This document shows positions 1-9,027 of a DNA stretch of 64,000 nt, in pieces; positions within the stretch are counted from its first letter, which is position 1, and each line of letters begins with the position of its first letter. Origin of the DNA: Gammaproteobacteria bacterium. Its GTDB lineage: Bacteria; Pseudomonadota; Gammaproteobacteria; Burkholderiales; Gallionellaceae. The position numbers and the translations under genes were made by a program. The DNA lies in assembly GCA_018819205.1 (NCBI GenBank), contig JAHJQE010000027.1:1-64000 (forward strand), written 5' to 3'. The notes under the pieces were generated by a model, which did no database searches, was not told the origin of the DNA, and saw only the letters and a list, made by a program, of their open reading frames with translations.

Positions 1-1013
1 ATGTGCAGCATGCCGGCATAGGTCGCCACCGCACCGCCCATGCCGAAGGCGAAGGTGATCAGTCCCATATGTTCGATGGAGGAATAGGCGAACATGCGTT
101 TGATATCCTTCTGGCGCGACAGGAACAGCGCCGCCACCACCACCGACAGCAAGCCGAAACCTATCATCAGGTTGCCGGCGAAATGGTTGCCTAGCGAACC
201 GTCCACCAGCACCTTGCTGCGTACCACCGCGCACAGGGCTACGTTCAACAACAAGCCGGACAGCACCGCCGACACCGGCGTCGGACCCTCGGCGTGCGCA
301 TCCGGCAGCCAGCTGTGCAGCGGCACCAGCCCGATCTTGGTGCCATAGCCGACCAGCAGGAAGATGAACGCCAGCTTGAGCACGGTCGGTTCCAGCTCGC
401 CCTTCACCTCGTTGAGATGTGTCCACAGCAGGGCGGTACCGCCCTGCCCCAGCACGCGCTCGGCGGCGAAATACAGCAGGATGGTGCCGAACAGCGCCAG
501 CGCGATGCCTACGCCGCACAGGATAAAATATTTCCATGCCGCTTCCAGGCTGGCCGGGGTGCGGTACAGCGACACCAGCAGCACGGTGGTCAGCGTGGCC
601 GCTTCCATCGCCACCCACAGGATACCCATGTTGTTGGTGGTGAGTGCCACCAGCATGGCGAAGGTGAACAGCTGATACATGCTGTAGTACAGGTGCAGCA
701 TGCCGGTAGAGAGCCGGCCGTGGTGCTGCTCGATGCGCATGTAGGGGCGCGAGAACAGCGAGGTGGTAAAGGCGACGAAAGCGGTCAGCGCGACCAGGAA
801 CACGTTGAACGGATCGATGAAGAACTGCTCGTTGAAGGCCACCTGTCCGCCGCTGTCGACCACTTGCACAGTGAGCAGTACGGAGGCGGCGAAGGTGCAA
901 CCGCTCATGACCGAGTTGAGTTCCGCCGCCCACGGGCGCGAACCGAACACCGCCAGCATGCCGCCACCGAACAGCGGAATGAGCAGCAGCGCCAGGAGTT
1001 GCAGTTCAATCAT
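1..1013 (-). CDS. hyfF: Hydrogenase-4 subunit F, antiporter-like membrane subunit (partial)
   Basis: About 337 codons are visible; the 3' end runs off the window. The start is the ATG at 1013, which overlaps the hyfE stop by 8 bases. The translation (starting MIELQLLALLLIPLFGG) is a polytopic protein of the NuoL/MrpD-type antiporter family. It contains the conserved stretch KIGLVPLHSWLPDAHAEGPT followed by SAVLSGLLLN, typical of HyfF/HycC proteins that are thought to move protons in the membrane arm of group-4 hydrogenases. It follows hyfB, hyfC and hyfE on the same strand. The catalytic subunits (hyfG, hyfI) would be expected just outside the window, so whether this is a hydrogenase or a related complex cannot be seen here. 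Confidence 0.9.
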   Translation of the reverse strand, partial: MIELQLLALLLIPLFGGGMLAVFGSRPWAAELNSVMSGCTFAASVLLTVQVVDSGGQVAFNEQFFIDPFNVFLVALTAFVAFTTSLFSRPYMRIEQHHGRLSTGMLHLYYSMYQLFTFAMLVALTTNNMGILWVAMEAATLTTVLLVSLYRTPASLEAAWKYFILCGVGIALALFGTILLYFAAERVLGQGGTALLWTHLNEVKGELEPTVLKLAFIFLLVGYGTKIGLVPLHSWLPDAHAEGPTPVSAVLSGLLLNVALCAVVRSKVLVDGSLGNHFAGNLMIGFGLLSVVVAALFLSRQKDIKRMFAYSSIEHMGLITFAFGMGGAVATYAGMLH

Positions 1014-1668
1014 CCTTCAGCTTCTCCATATGCATGATGTCCAGGCTGTCGAAGGTCTCGCGGATCTGGAAGAAGAAGATGCCGAAGATGAAGGTGGCCA
1101 CCAGCACGTCCAGCGCGATGCCGAACTCGACCACCAGCGGCATGCCCTGGGTGGCGCTGGTGGCAGCGAAGAACAGGCTGTTCTCCAGCGACAGGAAGGC
1201 CACCACCTGGGTCACCGCCTTGCGCCTTGTCAGCATGATCAGCAGCGACATCAGCACGCACGCCAGCGCGATGCCGATCAAGCCGCGCGTGATGCCCTCG
1301 GCCAGCTGAGAGATCGGTGCCGCCAGATTGAACGAGAAGATGACCAGCGCGATGCCCACCAGCATGGTGGCGGGAATGTTGATCAGCGTCTCCACCTCCC
1401 AGCGCACGTTGAGCCGGTGAATCAGCCGGTACAGCAGCCAGGGCAGCAGCAGCACCTTGAGCGCCAATGTCAGCGCGGCCGAATAATACAGATGATGTTG
1501 CGCAGTGGAATAGGCGACCACCGCCGTACTCAGGGTAAGCAGCGCCCCCTGCCAGGCGAACAGTTTGATCAGTGACAGGATGCGCCGTTGCGCCAGCATG
1601 GCGAACACGATCAGCAGCAGGAGTGCCGCCAGCAGATTGATGAATTGCAGGATGAACGGTGTCTGCAT
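1006..1668 (-). CDS. hyfE: Hydrogenase-4 subunit E
   Basis: This 220-aa, very hydrophobic protein begins MQTPFILQFINLLAALLLL and has about six membrane spans. Its C-terminal half carries SLENSLFFAATSATQGMPLVVEFGIALDVL, a pattern shared by HyfE and NuoK-like subunits (here a glutamate in the membrane after SL and a second one in VEFG). Length agrees with E. coli HyfE (about 216 aa). It lies one base after hyfC and overlaps hyfF by 8 bases, so the genes are translationally coupled. It is a structural part of the proton-translocating arm of the complex. Confidence 0.9.
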   Translation of the reverse strand: MQTPFILQFINLLAALLLLIVFAMLAQRRILSLIKLFAWQGALLTLSTAVVAYSTAQHHLYYSAALTLALKVLLLPWLLYRLIHRLNVRWEVETLINIPATMLVGIALVIFSFNLAAPISQLAEGITRGLIGIALACVLMSLLIMLTRRKAVTQVVAFLSLENSLFFAATSATQGMPLVVEFGIALDVLVATFIFGIFFFQIRETFDSLDIMHMEKLKDD

Positions 1669-1669
1669 G

Positions 1670-2632
1670 TCAGGCGCCCAGCAGAAAGTGGATCAGCAGA
1701 CCCAGTACCGCGAGCAGGAACGCTGTGCCGAGGAACTCCGGTGCACGGAAGATGCGCATCTTGGCGCTGACCACTTCCAGCACGGCCAGTCCCGCGCCGG
1801 CCAGTATCAGTTTCAGCAGCAGCAGCGCGAGCGCCAGCGGCAGGGCCGCCCAGTTGCCCACCTCGGCGATACCGTGCGGCAGGAACAGCGCGATGCCGAT
1901 GGATACATAGGCGAACAGTTTCAGACTGCTGGCCCACTCGATCAGCGCCAGGTGGCGCGCGGAATATTCCAGGATCATCGCCTCGTGGATCATGGTCAGC
2001 TCAAGGTGGGTGTTCGGGTTGTCCACCGGGATACGCGCGTTCTCCGCCAGCAGCACGATGACAAAGGCCAGCGCGGCGAAAGCCAGACTGGGGTACAGCA
2101 CGAACTGGTGGTGCGCCAATGATTCGACGATGCGCGGCAGCTGGGTGGAATGGCTGATCATGGATGCGGTGAACAGCACCATCAGCAGCGCCGGCTCGGC
2201 GAGGAACGACACCAGCATCTCGCGCCGGGCGCCCAGCGAACCGAAGGCGGTGCCGATGTCCATCGCAGCCAGCGCGATGAACATGCGCGCCAGTGCGAAC
2301 ACGCCGACCAGCGCGATCACGTCGGCTGCCCGCGAGAACGGCAGGTCGACCGCGATGATGGGGATGATGGCGGCTGCCAGCCACATGCAGCCGAACACGA
2401 TATAGGGGGTGATGCGGAACAGCCAGGAAGCATTGTGCGCCAGCACCGCATCCTTGCGGAACAGCTTGTGCAGTACGCGGTACGGCTGCAGCACGCCGGC
2501 CCCGGAACGGTTCTGCAGCCAAGCCTGGCACTGGTTCACCCAGCCGGAAAGCAGCGGCGCGGCCAGCACCACCAGCAGCAACTGCGTCAGCTGGAACACG
2601 ATAGCAAGTATGATTTCAGGTGCGATCATCAT
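1670..2632 (-). CDS. hyfC: Hydrogenase-4 subunit C, NuoH-like membrane anchor
   Basis: The protein is 320 aa from the first ATG of a double ATG-ATG at 2632, which shares four bases with the hyfB stop; a longer upstream reading lies inside hyfB and is rejected. It is NuoH-like, with about eight membrane helices and the conserved loop ENARIPVDNPNTHLELTMIHEAM, which links the membrane arm to the hydrophilic hydrogenase module. In known group-4 complexes this subunit binds the peripheral arm next to HyfG/HyfI. The order hyfB-C-E-F lacks hyfA and hyfD between the genes, which is common in compact Hyf loci. Confidence 0.9.
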   Translation of the reverse strand: MMIAPEIILAIVFQLTQLLLVVLAAPLLSGWVNQCQAWLQNRSGAGVLQPYRVLHKLFRKDAVLAHNASWLFRITPYIVFGCMWLAAAIIPIIAVDLPFSRAADVIALVGVFALARMFIALAAMDIGTAFGSLGARREMLVSFLAEPALLMVLFTASMISHSTQLPRIVESLAHHQFVLYPSLAFAALAFVIVLLAENARIPVDNPNTHLELTMIHEAMILEYSARHLALIEWASSLKLFAYVSIGIALFLPHGIAEVGNWAALPLALALLLLKLILAGAGLAVLEVVSAKMRIFRAPEFLGTAFLLAVLGLLIHFLLGA

Positions 2633-4635
2633 ACGAACACCAGCAACACGACCAGCGTCGCAAACGTGTAGGCCAGATACAGATGGATGCGTCCGTGCTG
2701 CAGCAGCGATGCCCAGCCGGACAGTTTCTCGGTCAGGTCTTTCAGCGGCAGATACAGCAGGAACCACAGTTTGTCATCGCTGTGTCCGTGATATTTGGGA
2801 TGTGTGTCGAATGCGCCGGGCACTTCGCGCTCAATGCGGAAGAACGGTTCGAAGATGCGGCGTATCGGCTGACCGAACCCTTCTGCCGTATCCTGCATGC
2901 GCGCGGTCTGCGCAGGGAAGCCGCAGTCCCACGCCGCGCCACGGCGCAAGCGGCCGTGGTACAAGCGGCGCACCAGCAGCACGGAAAGCCCCATCACGCC
3001 CGCTACCGCCAACAGGAAATACATCGGACTGTAACTGGCACGACCGGTGTCCACCGGTGCCAGGAACATCCAGTCGGCGCTGGCATTGCCCAGTTGTGAG
3101 CCAAGCAGTGACAGCGCCACGAGATCGATCTGCCCCAGCACGAACACCGGGAACAGGCCCAAGGCCACGCAGGCCAGCGCCAGCCACACCATGCCGGCAC
3201 GTTCCATGCTGCCTGCATCATGAGCACGCGCCAGCGCCGGTTCGCGCCGCTGCCCCAGGAAGATCACTCCGTAGAACTTGACCATCACGTAAGCGGCCAG
3301 TGCCGCCGCCAGCGCGATCACGGCGGCTGCCACCGGTACCAGCATGTCGATGTAGCTGTTGGGCAGGCCGGGTGACAACAGAAAGGCCTGCAGCAGCAGC
3401 CATTCCGATACGAAACCGTTGAGAGGAGGCAGTCCGGCGATAGCCAGCACGCCCACCAGCATCAGCACCGACGCCCACGGCATGTGATGGATCAACCCCC
3501 CCAGTCGCCCCATGTTGCGCTCGCCGGTGGCATGCAGGATGGAGCCGGTGCCGACGAACAGCAGACTTTTGAAGCAGGCGTGGTTGAGGCTGTGATACAG
3601 CGTCGCTGCCAACGCCAGTGCCGCGAGTTCTGCCTTGCCATAGACATGGAAGATCAGCGTCAGGCCGATGCCAACCAGCAGCAGGCCGATGTTTTCGATG
3701 GAGGAATAGGCCAGCAGGCGCTTCATGTCACCCTGCACGGCGGCGAACATCACCCCGAACACGGCTGTGACCAGACCTAGGCCCAGCGCCAGCACGCCCC
3801 ACCACCATACTTGTTCGGGCAACAGATCGAAGGTGACGCGCAAGATGCCGTAGATCGCAGTCTTCAGCATCACCCCGCTCATCAGCGCCGATACAGGCGA
3901 CGGGGCTGCAGGGTGAGCCTCCGGCAGCCACACGTGCGTCGGCAACACGCCGGCCTTGGCGCCAAAACCGAACAGCGCCAGGAGGAACGCGGCCGAGGCC
4001 CAGAACGGCGTCAGCGGCGCGGCGCGCATGGCATCGAAGGTATAGGCGCCGATGCCGTTTCCGCCCTGCATCACACCGAAGGCAAGCAGGATGGCGATGG
4101 CACCGACATGGGCGATCAGCAGATAGAGGAAGCCAGCACGGCGGATATCGGGGATAGCATGGTCGGTGGTGACCAGGAAATAGGAGGACAGTGCCATCAT
4201 CTCCCAGGCCACCATGAACAGGTAAGCGTCGTCCGCAAGCAACACCAGCGCCATGCTGGCGAGGAAAAGATGGTATTCGAGACAGAGCAGCCCCAGTGTC
4301 TTGCCTTCCATGTGGCGGAAATAACCGCTTGCATAGAGCGAGACGCCGAACGAGGCTACGCCGAGCAGGATCAGGAAAAAGGTGGACAACGCATCCAGCC
4401 GCAGGTGGAACGGCAATTCGGGCAGACCCAGCGGCAGCACCAGCGTCTGCGCCTCACTGCCCAGCGCGGCGAACCCTGCGGCGGCCAGCAACAAGGCAGC
4501 CAGCGCGCCCAGCGGAAACAGGATGCGGGTGAGTGAGCGGGTATCGCGCCACCACAAGCCGACCGCGCCGAGCAAGATCCAGAACAGGATCACGCCATTG
4601 GTTATCTCAAGCGCCGATAGACTTGTTGCATTCAT
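2629..4635 (-). CDS. hyfB: Hydrogenase-4 subunit B, antiporter-like membrane subunit
   Basis: This 668-aa protein matches the usual HyfB length (about 670 aa). It has roughly 14-16 membrane helices with the NuoL/MrpA-type core. Visible motifs are SYFLVTTDHAIPDIRRAGFL, the conserved FGFGAKAGVLPTHVWLPEAH PAAPSPVSALMSG region (around residues 225-260) and the LLAYSSIENIG helix. It is the first gene of the visible operon; the 122 bases upstream contain no gene. As in formate hydrogenlyase-type complexes it should carry one proton channel. The role is established for the family; the electron donor in this organism is not shown by the sequence. Confidence 0.92.
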   Translation of the reverse strand: MNATSLSALEITNGVILFWILLGAVGLWWRDTRSLTRILFPLGALAALLLAAAGFAALGSEAQTLVLPLGLPELPFHLRLDALSTFFLILLGVASFGVSLYASGYFRHMEGKTLGLLCLEYHLFLASMALVLLADDAYLFMVAWEMMALSSYFLVTTDHAIPDIRRAGFLYLLIAHVGAIAILLAFGVMQGGNGIGAYTFDAMRAAPLTPFWASAAFLLALFGFGAKAGVLPTHVWLPEAHPAAPSPVSALMSGVMLKTAIYGILRVTFDLLPEQVWWWGVLALGLGLVTAVFGVMFAAVQGDMKRLLAYSSIENIGLLLVGIGLTLIFHVYGKAELAALALAATLYHSLNHACFKSLLFVGTGSILHATGERNMGRLGGLIHHMPWASVLMLVGVLAIAGLPPLNGFVSEWLLLQAFLLSPGLPNSYIDMLVPVAAAVIALAAALAAYVMVKFYGVIFLGQRREPALARAHDAGSMERAGMVWLALACVALGLFPVFVLGQIDLVALSLLGSQLGNASADWMFLAPVDTGRASYSPMYFLLAVAGVMGLSVLLVRRLYHGRLRRGAAWDCGFPAQTARMQDTAEGFGQPIRRIFEPFFRIEREVPGAFDTHPKYHGHSDDKLWFLLYLPLKDLTEKLSGWASLLQHGRIHLYLAYTFATLVVLLVFV

Positions 4636-4728
4636 GCGGTGTTACTTGTACACCTCGCAAAATAGGGCCGTATACAGAAGGCGGCGATTCTACTCTTACC
4701 ATCGGCATTTGTTCAATTCGCCGTGCAG

Positions 4729-4751
4729 ATCGGGCAGTCCGACTGCCCGAT
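4729..4751. terminator. Perfect hairpin after the small lipoprotein gene
   Basis: Ten-base arms (ATCGGGCAGT and its complement) flank a 3-base loop, 6 bases beyond the stop of the 55-aa lipoprotein gene. There is no T-run on the minus strand, so this is either an imperfect intrinsic terminator or an RNA-protecting hairpin at the end of the envelope operon. It separates that operon from hyfB. Confidence 0.5.
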
Positions 4752-4757
4752 GCAGCA

Positions 4758-4925
4758 TCAGGGCGTGTTGCCCTGCACTTCTTTCGACAGTTCTTCCTGC
4801 CCTTTTTGTGAACGATATTGCTGCCAGTCGTCGCTATCCTTGTGATCCTTGCTGTTGTCGCTGGCGCAACCCGCCATGACTGACAGGAACAGGGCCGCCA
4901 TCATCAGACTCGATATTCTTCGCAT
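4758..4925 (-). CDS. 55-aa lipoprotein sharing its tail with the LPP20 lipoprotein
   Basis: The start is the ATG at 4925, 6 bases after a clean GGAGG; a longer reading from 4949 has no advantage. Residues 1-20 are a lipoprotein signal (MRRISSLMMAALFLSVMAGC) with the lipobox VMAGC and acceptor Cys20. The mature protein is only 35 residues, charged (DNSKDHKDSDD), followed by WQQYRSQKGQEELSKEV. That tail matches the C-terminal end of the upstream 194-aa protein (WQQFRSQKSQDELATEI). It is the last gene of a six-gene envelope operon, 37 bases after its neighbour. I do not know its function; it probably sits in the outer or inner membrane. Confidence 0.78.
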   Translation of the reverse strand: MRRISSLMMAALFLSVMAGCASDNSKDHKDSDDWQQYRSQKGQEELSKEVQGNTP

Positions 4926-4962
4926 GATGCCTCCATGATTTGCTTGCATTCACATACCCGTA

Positions 4963-5547
4963 TCATTGTGCGGGCGGTTGATTGGCGATCTCGGTAGCCA
5001 GCTCATCCTGGCTCTTCTGCGAGCGGAACTGTTGCCACGCTGCCTGATCGTTGTTCATGCTGCTCTTCAGCGCGGTCGCGGCGAGCTGCTGTGCACTGGC
5101 TTCATCCAGACCGACCAGCGCATACAAGGTGCCGTCCGGCCCGGTGATGGTACGCAGCAGTTTGCTGCCGACCAGCATCTCGTCGGTGATCTGCTTGGTT
5201 ACCGAGGTGTTGACCTGATCCACGGTCTCCTGATCTGCGGAACCGGTCGATTCGGCATACTGCTTGACCATGTTGGTCACTCTGGTACGTATTGTCTGCG
5301 CCAGCTGTACCCGCGCATCGGTCATCGCCATCTGCTTCATGAAAGACATGCCCGCAGCGGACTTGGCAGCCATCCCGACTGCTGTCACGGAAGTACCTTC
5401 TACCGGCATGTTGCATACCCAGAGCGGTGCTGCCTGCTGCGAGTTGGGGAACACGCATTCCGGCGCTGCGACCTTGGGTGCGCTGGCACATCCACCCAGC
5501 CCCAGCATGCCCAATGCAAGCAACGACATAACGTAACGATTAGTCAT
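4963..5547 (-). CDS. LPP20-family lipoprotein
   Basis: It is 194 aa from the ATG at 5547, which follows AAGGAGA at good spacing; the longer frame from 5607 adds 20 unlikely residues. The signal peptide ends in the lipobox GLGGC (Cys at about residue 20). The mature part has the LPP20 pattern: a short N-terminal piece with PLWVCNMP, then VTAVGMAAKSAAGMSFMKQMAMTDARVQLAQTIRTRVTNMV and a closing strand GTLYALVGLD. LPP20 proteins include Helicobacter Lpp20 and the flagellar outer-membrane FlgP; no flagellar gene is visible here. The C-terminal 25 residues are repeated in the downstream 55-aa lipoprotein. Confidence 0.8.
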   Translation of the reverse strand: MTNRYVMSLLALGMLGLGGCASAPKVAAPECVFPNSQQAAPLWVCNMPVEGTSVTAVGMAAKSAAGMSFMKQMAMTDARVQLAQTIRTRVTNMVKQYAESTGSADQETVDQVNTSVTKQITDEMLVGSKLLRTITGPDGTLYALVGLDEASAQQLAATALKSSMNNDQAAWQQFRSQKSQDELATEIANQPPAQ

Positions 5548-5603
5548 GATGCCATCTCCTTTTGGTTTGTTATTGCCATTCATCCAACTATCACAGTACT
5601 GCT

Positions 5604-6341
5604 TCAATCACGCACCTTGCTCAGCCATTCCGCCGCGAACTGCTCCAGCCCAGCCATCTCGTTCCTGGTCGTTGCGCTCAGCGCCGTTTCGGTCACGCGC
5701 CGTCCACTGAAGGCCACCATGCGGTCGGTCTGCAGACTGAATTCACGCTTGAACTCCACGAACTCGCGTTGCGTTCTAGCCTGATATTCTTTGAATGCCT
5801 GGCGTTCGCGGGCGACCGCATCCTTGCCTTCTTTCCTGAACGCGGCGAACTCATCCGTCACCTGCTGGCGGTGGATCTCGAACTCCTCGGCCGGACTGAT
5901 CACGCGCACCTCGCCCTTGCGCATGCCGATCTCCTGTCGTTCTGGCTGCTCGACCACCATGAAACGGGTGCCGCGCACGCCGATCACCGCAGTTTTCGTC
6001 CTGACTTCGGCAGCGCGCATGGATCGATCTATCTTGTTCATCGCGTAGTAGATCATGCCGCTAATCTGGCGGAACACTTCCACCGGCCCGGAACGGTCGA
6101 TCTCGACCGTACTGTTCTGCTCGACCACGATAAAACCCGTAGCGCCTACACTCACCACGGCACGCCCGCCTGCACCCGTATTGACACGGTACTGCCCGGG
6201 CGCCCCTTCTATGTCGCCCGACGTGACATGTCCGGTGGATTTGACGACCTCCATCCCTTCCGCGGCGTGCGCAGGGGTTGTCAGACACAACAGCAGCAGG
6301 CAAATACTCAGGCCCGATATCGCTTGCAGGGATGCGCGCAT
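5604..6341 (-). CDS. FecR-domain periplasmic protein
   Basis: This 245-aa protein starts with a Sec signal (MRASLQAISGLSICLLLLCLTTPAHA). Residues 28-145 form a FecR-like beta domain: EGMEVVKSTGHV, GGRAVVSVGATGFIVVEQNSTVEI, and the hallmark VRTKTAVIGVRGTRFMV, followed by KGEVRVISP. The rest (about 150-245) is charged and alpha-helical, rich in FEIHRQQVTDEFAAFRKEG-type heptads, probably a coiled coil. It lacks the inner-membrane span of true FecR anti-sigma partners, and no sigma factor is near. It therefore belongs to the stand-alone periplasmic FecR group of unknown function. It is 13 bases after its upstream neighbour. Confidence 0.8.
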   Translation of the reverse strand: MRASLQAISGLSICLLLLCLTTPAHAAEGMEVVKSTGHVTSGDIEGAPGQYRVNTGAGGRAVVSVGATGFIVVEQNSTVEIDRSGPVEVFRQISGMIYYAMNKIDRSMRAAEVRTKTAVIGVRGTRFMVVEQPERQEIGMRKGEVRVISPAEEFEIHRQQVTDEFAAFRKEGKDAVARERQAFKEYQARTQREFVEFKREFSLQTDRMVAFSGRRVTETALSATTRNEMAGLEQFAAEWLSKVRD

Positions 6342-6354
6342 CGCTTACTCCCGT

Positions 6355-7866
6355 TCATTGTTCCGTTTTCTGGCGCAGGAATCCGGAGGTCTTGCCCCGC
6401 CAGCGCTTGACCATATTGATCGCCAGCACGTCCATCACCATCTCTTCGGAGACGGGGTTCCAGCCGGTCACGCCTTTGAACCTGTCTGCGAGCACCAGCT
6501 CACCTTTATCCAGCAGCAGACTGCCCATCGTGCCATTGAATTGGTATTCGCGGCTGCCTGACTGTGGATCGCGTCCGGCGCGTTCCACCATCCTGCCGTC
6601 GGCCAGCATGACCAGCTCCAGCGCTTCGCCATCCCGCCTTGCGGAAGGCACCTCCCCGCGCAGCATCGCATCCAGTTGTGCCGCATCCATGACTGCGCTG
6701 CTGATTGTGACCTGTGCCCCCAAGGGACGGATGAGGGCGTTCAATGCATCGCAGGCTTTATGCCAGACCGCCACATTGCCAGCAGTCCGATAGTTGCAGC
6801 GCAGGGTAACGGCACGTCCTTCGAAATACTGGCGCCATGCGGCCTGCTCCAGTTCCGCCTCGGAACACTGCAGAGCGGCGGCACGGTTCCGTGCCAGTTC
6901 ATTGCGTTCACTCAGCTGTTTCGATTCGCCGGCCTGCTGGAAGTAGTTCTTCGCGTCGCAGACGTTGGCGCGCGCCGTTTCCAGTTCACCCAGCCTGTAC
7001 AGGATGTCGCCGCTCTCGAACAACCCGGCGATCCCTTGTCCATATTGCGCCAGCAGCCGTTTGTAGGTGCTCGCTGCCCCGGACAGCATCCGGGCACGCT
7101 GTCCTTGATCGGTTTGCGATGCCGCTTCCGCCACCTGCAAGTCGGCTGCCTGCAGCGCGGACCGTGCCTGTTCGAGCGATGACAGCGCAGATCGCAAGCC
7201 CTTCAGTATGCTCTCATAGAGCGCCGCCGAACCTGCCTCCGGCACCAGCTCCAGCGAGATGCGCGGCAATATATCCTGCGCAGCTTCCAGCGCCGCGCCG
7301 CGCTTATCCGGCATGGCAGCTGCATCTTGCGCGACGGCGATCTGTGCCTTCAGTTCTGCGAACAGCATCCTCGAAAGTCCCTCGCGCTTGCCCTTGTCGA
7401 CATCGCGCTTCGATACCCTGGCGCGCAACCAAAGGTCGCAACTCCTCGGGTCTTCCCAGGTTTCGATGATCTCTACGTTGCGCAGTGAGGCGCTGGTCGA
7501 GGTCTGAGTGACCAGGTTCAGGCTCGAGTCCGTGAATTCGCTGCCCCAGGTCTTGCGGCTCGACTGCTCCAGCACGATGGCGTTCTTGACCGAGACCTCT
7601 ATCATCTCCGACAGGCTCTTCAAGGCGTTCTGCTTGGCGGTCGCGATACGCTCGGACAGCGCAGCCTTGGCACTGGCCGACACGCCCGCTGCCAGAAAGT
7701 ACTCGGACGTCACCGTCTCCGGGCTATCTATCCAGTCCGGTCGCGGTCCGCCGCCCGCGCAGGATGCTGCCCAAATCGGCATAGCCAGCAGCCATGCAAG
7801 CGACAGCAGCAGGACGCGTCCACCGCGTTGCGACCATCCTTTCTTGTCCTGTATCTTCATGTTCAT
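6355..7866 (-). CDS. Large LPP20-like periplasmic protein with helical middle and C-terminal domain
   Basis: The 503-aa product has a long signal sequence ending near WAASCAGG (residues 33-40). Residues 42-160 resemble the LPP20 fold: PDWIDSPE, YFLAAGVSASAKAALSERIATAKQNAL, then DLWLRARVSK. Residues 160-350 are helical, including a TPR-like segment (YKRLLAQYGQGIAGLFESGDILYRLGELETA). Residues 355-500 form a second globular domain with VTLRCNYR and QVTISSAVMDAAQLDAMLRGE. Its ATG overlaps the upstream stop in an ATGA, so the two are translated together. The pairing of two LPP20-type proteins with a CsgG-like and a FecR protein is the notable feature; the function is unknown to me. Confidence 0.72.
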   Translation of the reverse strand: MNMKIQDKKGWSQRGGRVLLLSLAWLLAMPIWAASCAGGGPRPDWIDSPETVTSEYFLAAGVSASAKAALSERIATAKQNALKSLSEMIEVSVKNAIVLEQSSRKTWGSEFTDSSLNLVTQTSTSASLRNVEIIETWEDPRSCDLWLRARVSKRDVDKGKREGLSRMLFAELKAQIAVAQDAAAMPDKRGAALEAAQDILPRISLELVPEAGSAALYESILKGLRSALSSLEQARSALQAADLQVAEAASQTDQGQRARMLSGAASTYKRLLAQYGQGIAGLFESGDILYRLGELETARANVCDAKNYFQQAGESKQLSERNELARNRAAALQCSEAELEQAAWRQYFEGRAVTLRCNYRTAGNVAVWHKACDALNALIRPLGAQVTISSAVMDAAQLDAMLRGEVPSARRDGEALELVMLADGRMVERAGRDPQSGSREYQFNGTMGSLLLDKGELVLADRFKGVTGWNPVSEEMVMDVLAINMVKRWRGKTSGFLRQKTEQ

Positions 7867-8969
7867 TCCCGCACGATCTGGAACAAGGCCCTGCGCGCAC
7901 CTTCGGTCACGGACAGGAAGTCGTCAGTCTTGCCGTGCAGATGGGCCAGCGCGGGTTTGTCGAACGGTTCGCTGAAATAGTGCCGCCCCAACTCCACCCC
8001 GCGTTCGGTGTCCGCAAAGATCAGATGACTCTGCGAGACTGCCGCCACATAACGCCAGCTGCGCAGGAACAGGCAATCCGTGATGCGCGATCCGCCCCGC
8101 TGGTAGCGCGGGTCCTTCACCGAAACCTCGAAACGCTCGACTTCGCCACGCGTATCGGCATCGACCACATGCAGGTAGGAGGCATACGCGCGCGTCGGCC
8201 GCCCGAAATTGAATGACGTGCGCATCAGATAGGTACCGACCACACCCATGCGCCCGTCCGGCGAGGCTCGGACACAAGTCGGTTCTTCCGAGGTCCAGTC
8301 ATCCGCCTGCAGCCTGGCATAGCCGGCCCATTCGCTGGCCATGCCCAATGCCGGCGTGGCGGGCACCGCAGCCGCATCTTCCGACAGCATCTCCACCTGC
8401 TTGAGGGTCAGTCTGACCAGGCGCGGATGGGTGACATCCATCACTTGCATGCCGATCTTCCCGGCTGAATGGTCGACTGCACGCTGGATCGCGTTGTTGA
8501 GCGCGGCGGATTCGGTCAGACCGTCGGAGGGGGGCATGCCCTTGGTTCCCATCGGTGCAGAGGCAGCTGCCTTGACCTGGGCCTCTGCATCGACAAAACG
8601 GATATCGGCGCTCGCCGTGGCGGTGAAGGTGGCTGCAAGGCCGACCGCCTTACCTGCCGAGAGGTAGATACGATAGATACCGGATATCTCGTATTTGCCC
8701 GCGTTCTCCACGAAGTCTTCAGCGGTAATGAGCGCGCCGGGATCACTCAATCGGCCCCAGGTATCCTTCAGCTCCTCCGCCTTGTCCTGATCGAGTACCA
8801 CGACGCCATTGTCCGCGAGCAGCTGTTCGAAGCGTGTCTGTGCAACACGCTGATAGCGACTGGCGACCTCGTCCTGGCCGTAGACCACGACAGCCACCTT
8901 GTCCTGCGCCGCACCGGCCGGGAAAGCCGTCAGCAGCAGAAACAAGTAGAGCGAACAGCGCAACCTCAT
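7863..8969 (-). CDS. Secreted protein with CsgG/LpoB-like N-terminal domain
   Basis: It is 368 aa from the ATG at 8969 (MRLRCSLYLFLLLTAFPAGAAQDKV, a signal peptide); starts at 8978 or 8990 are also possible since no strong ribosome site decides. Residues 23-175 follow a CsgG/LpoB/FlgT-like plan: KVAVVVYG, then a helix YQRVAQTRFEQLLADNGVVVLDQDKAEELK, then YEISGIYRIYLS, and a closing helix ALNNAIQRAVDHSAGKI. Residues 200-368 look like a beta-rich, possibly propeller-type domain (VRASPDGRMGVVGTYLM, YLHVVDADTRGEVERFEV, RYVAAVSQSHLIFAD). The fold assignment is by eye and uncertain. It sits between a beta-barrel gene and the LPP20-like gene. Confidence 0.65.
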   Translation of the reverse strand: MRLRCSLYLFLLLTAFPAGAAQDKVAVVVYGQDEVASRYQRVAQTRFEQLLADNGVVVLDQDKAEELKDTWGRLSDPGALITAEDFVENAGKYEISGIYRIYLSAGKAVGLAATFTATASADIRFVDAEAQVKAAASAPMGTKGMPPSDGLTESAALNNAIQRAVDHSAGKIGMQVMDVTHPRLVRLTLKQVEMLSEDAAAVPATPALGMASEWAGYARLQADDWTSEEPTCVRASPDGRMGVVGTYLMRTSFNFGRPTRAYASYLHVVDADTRGEVERFEVSVKDPRYQRGGSRITDCLFLRSWRYVAAVSQSHLIFADTERGVELGRHYFSEPFDKPALAHLHGKTDDFLSVTEGARRALFQIVRE

Positions 8970-9027
8970 AAGAACCATCCGACTGAGCATCAAGCAGCAG
9001 GCGGCCTGAGCCGCCCGCCTATACAGA

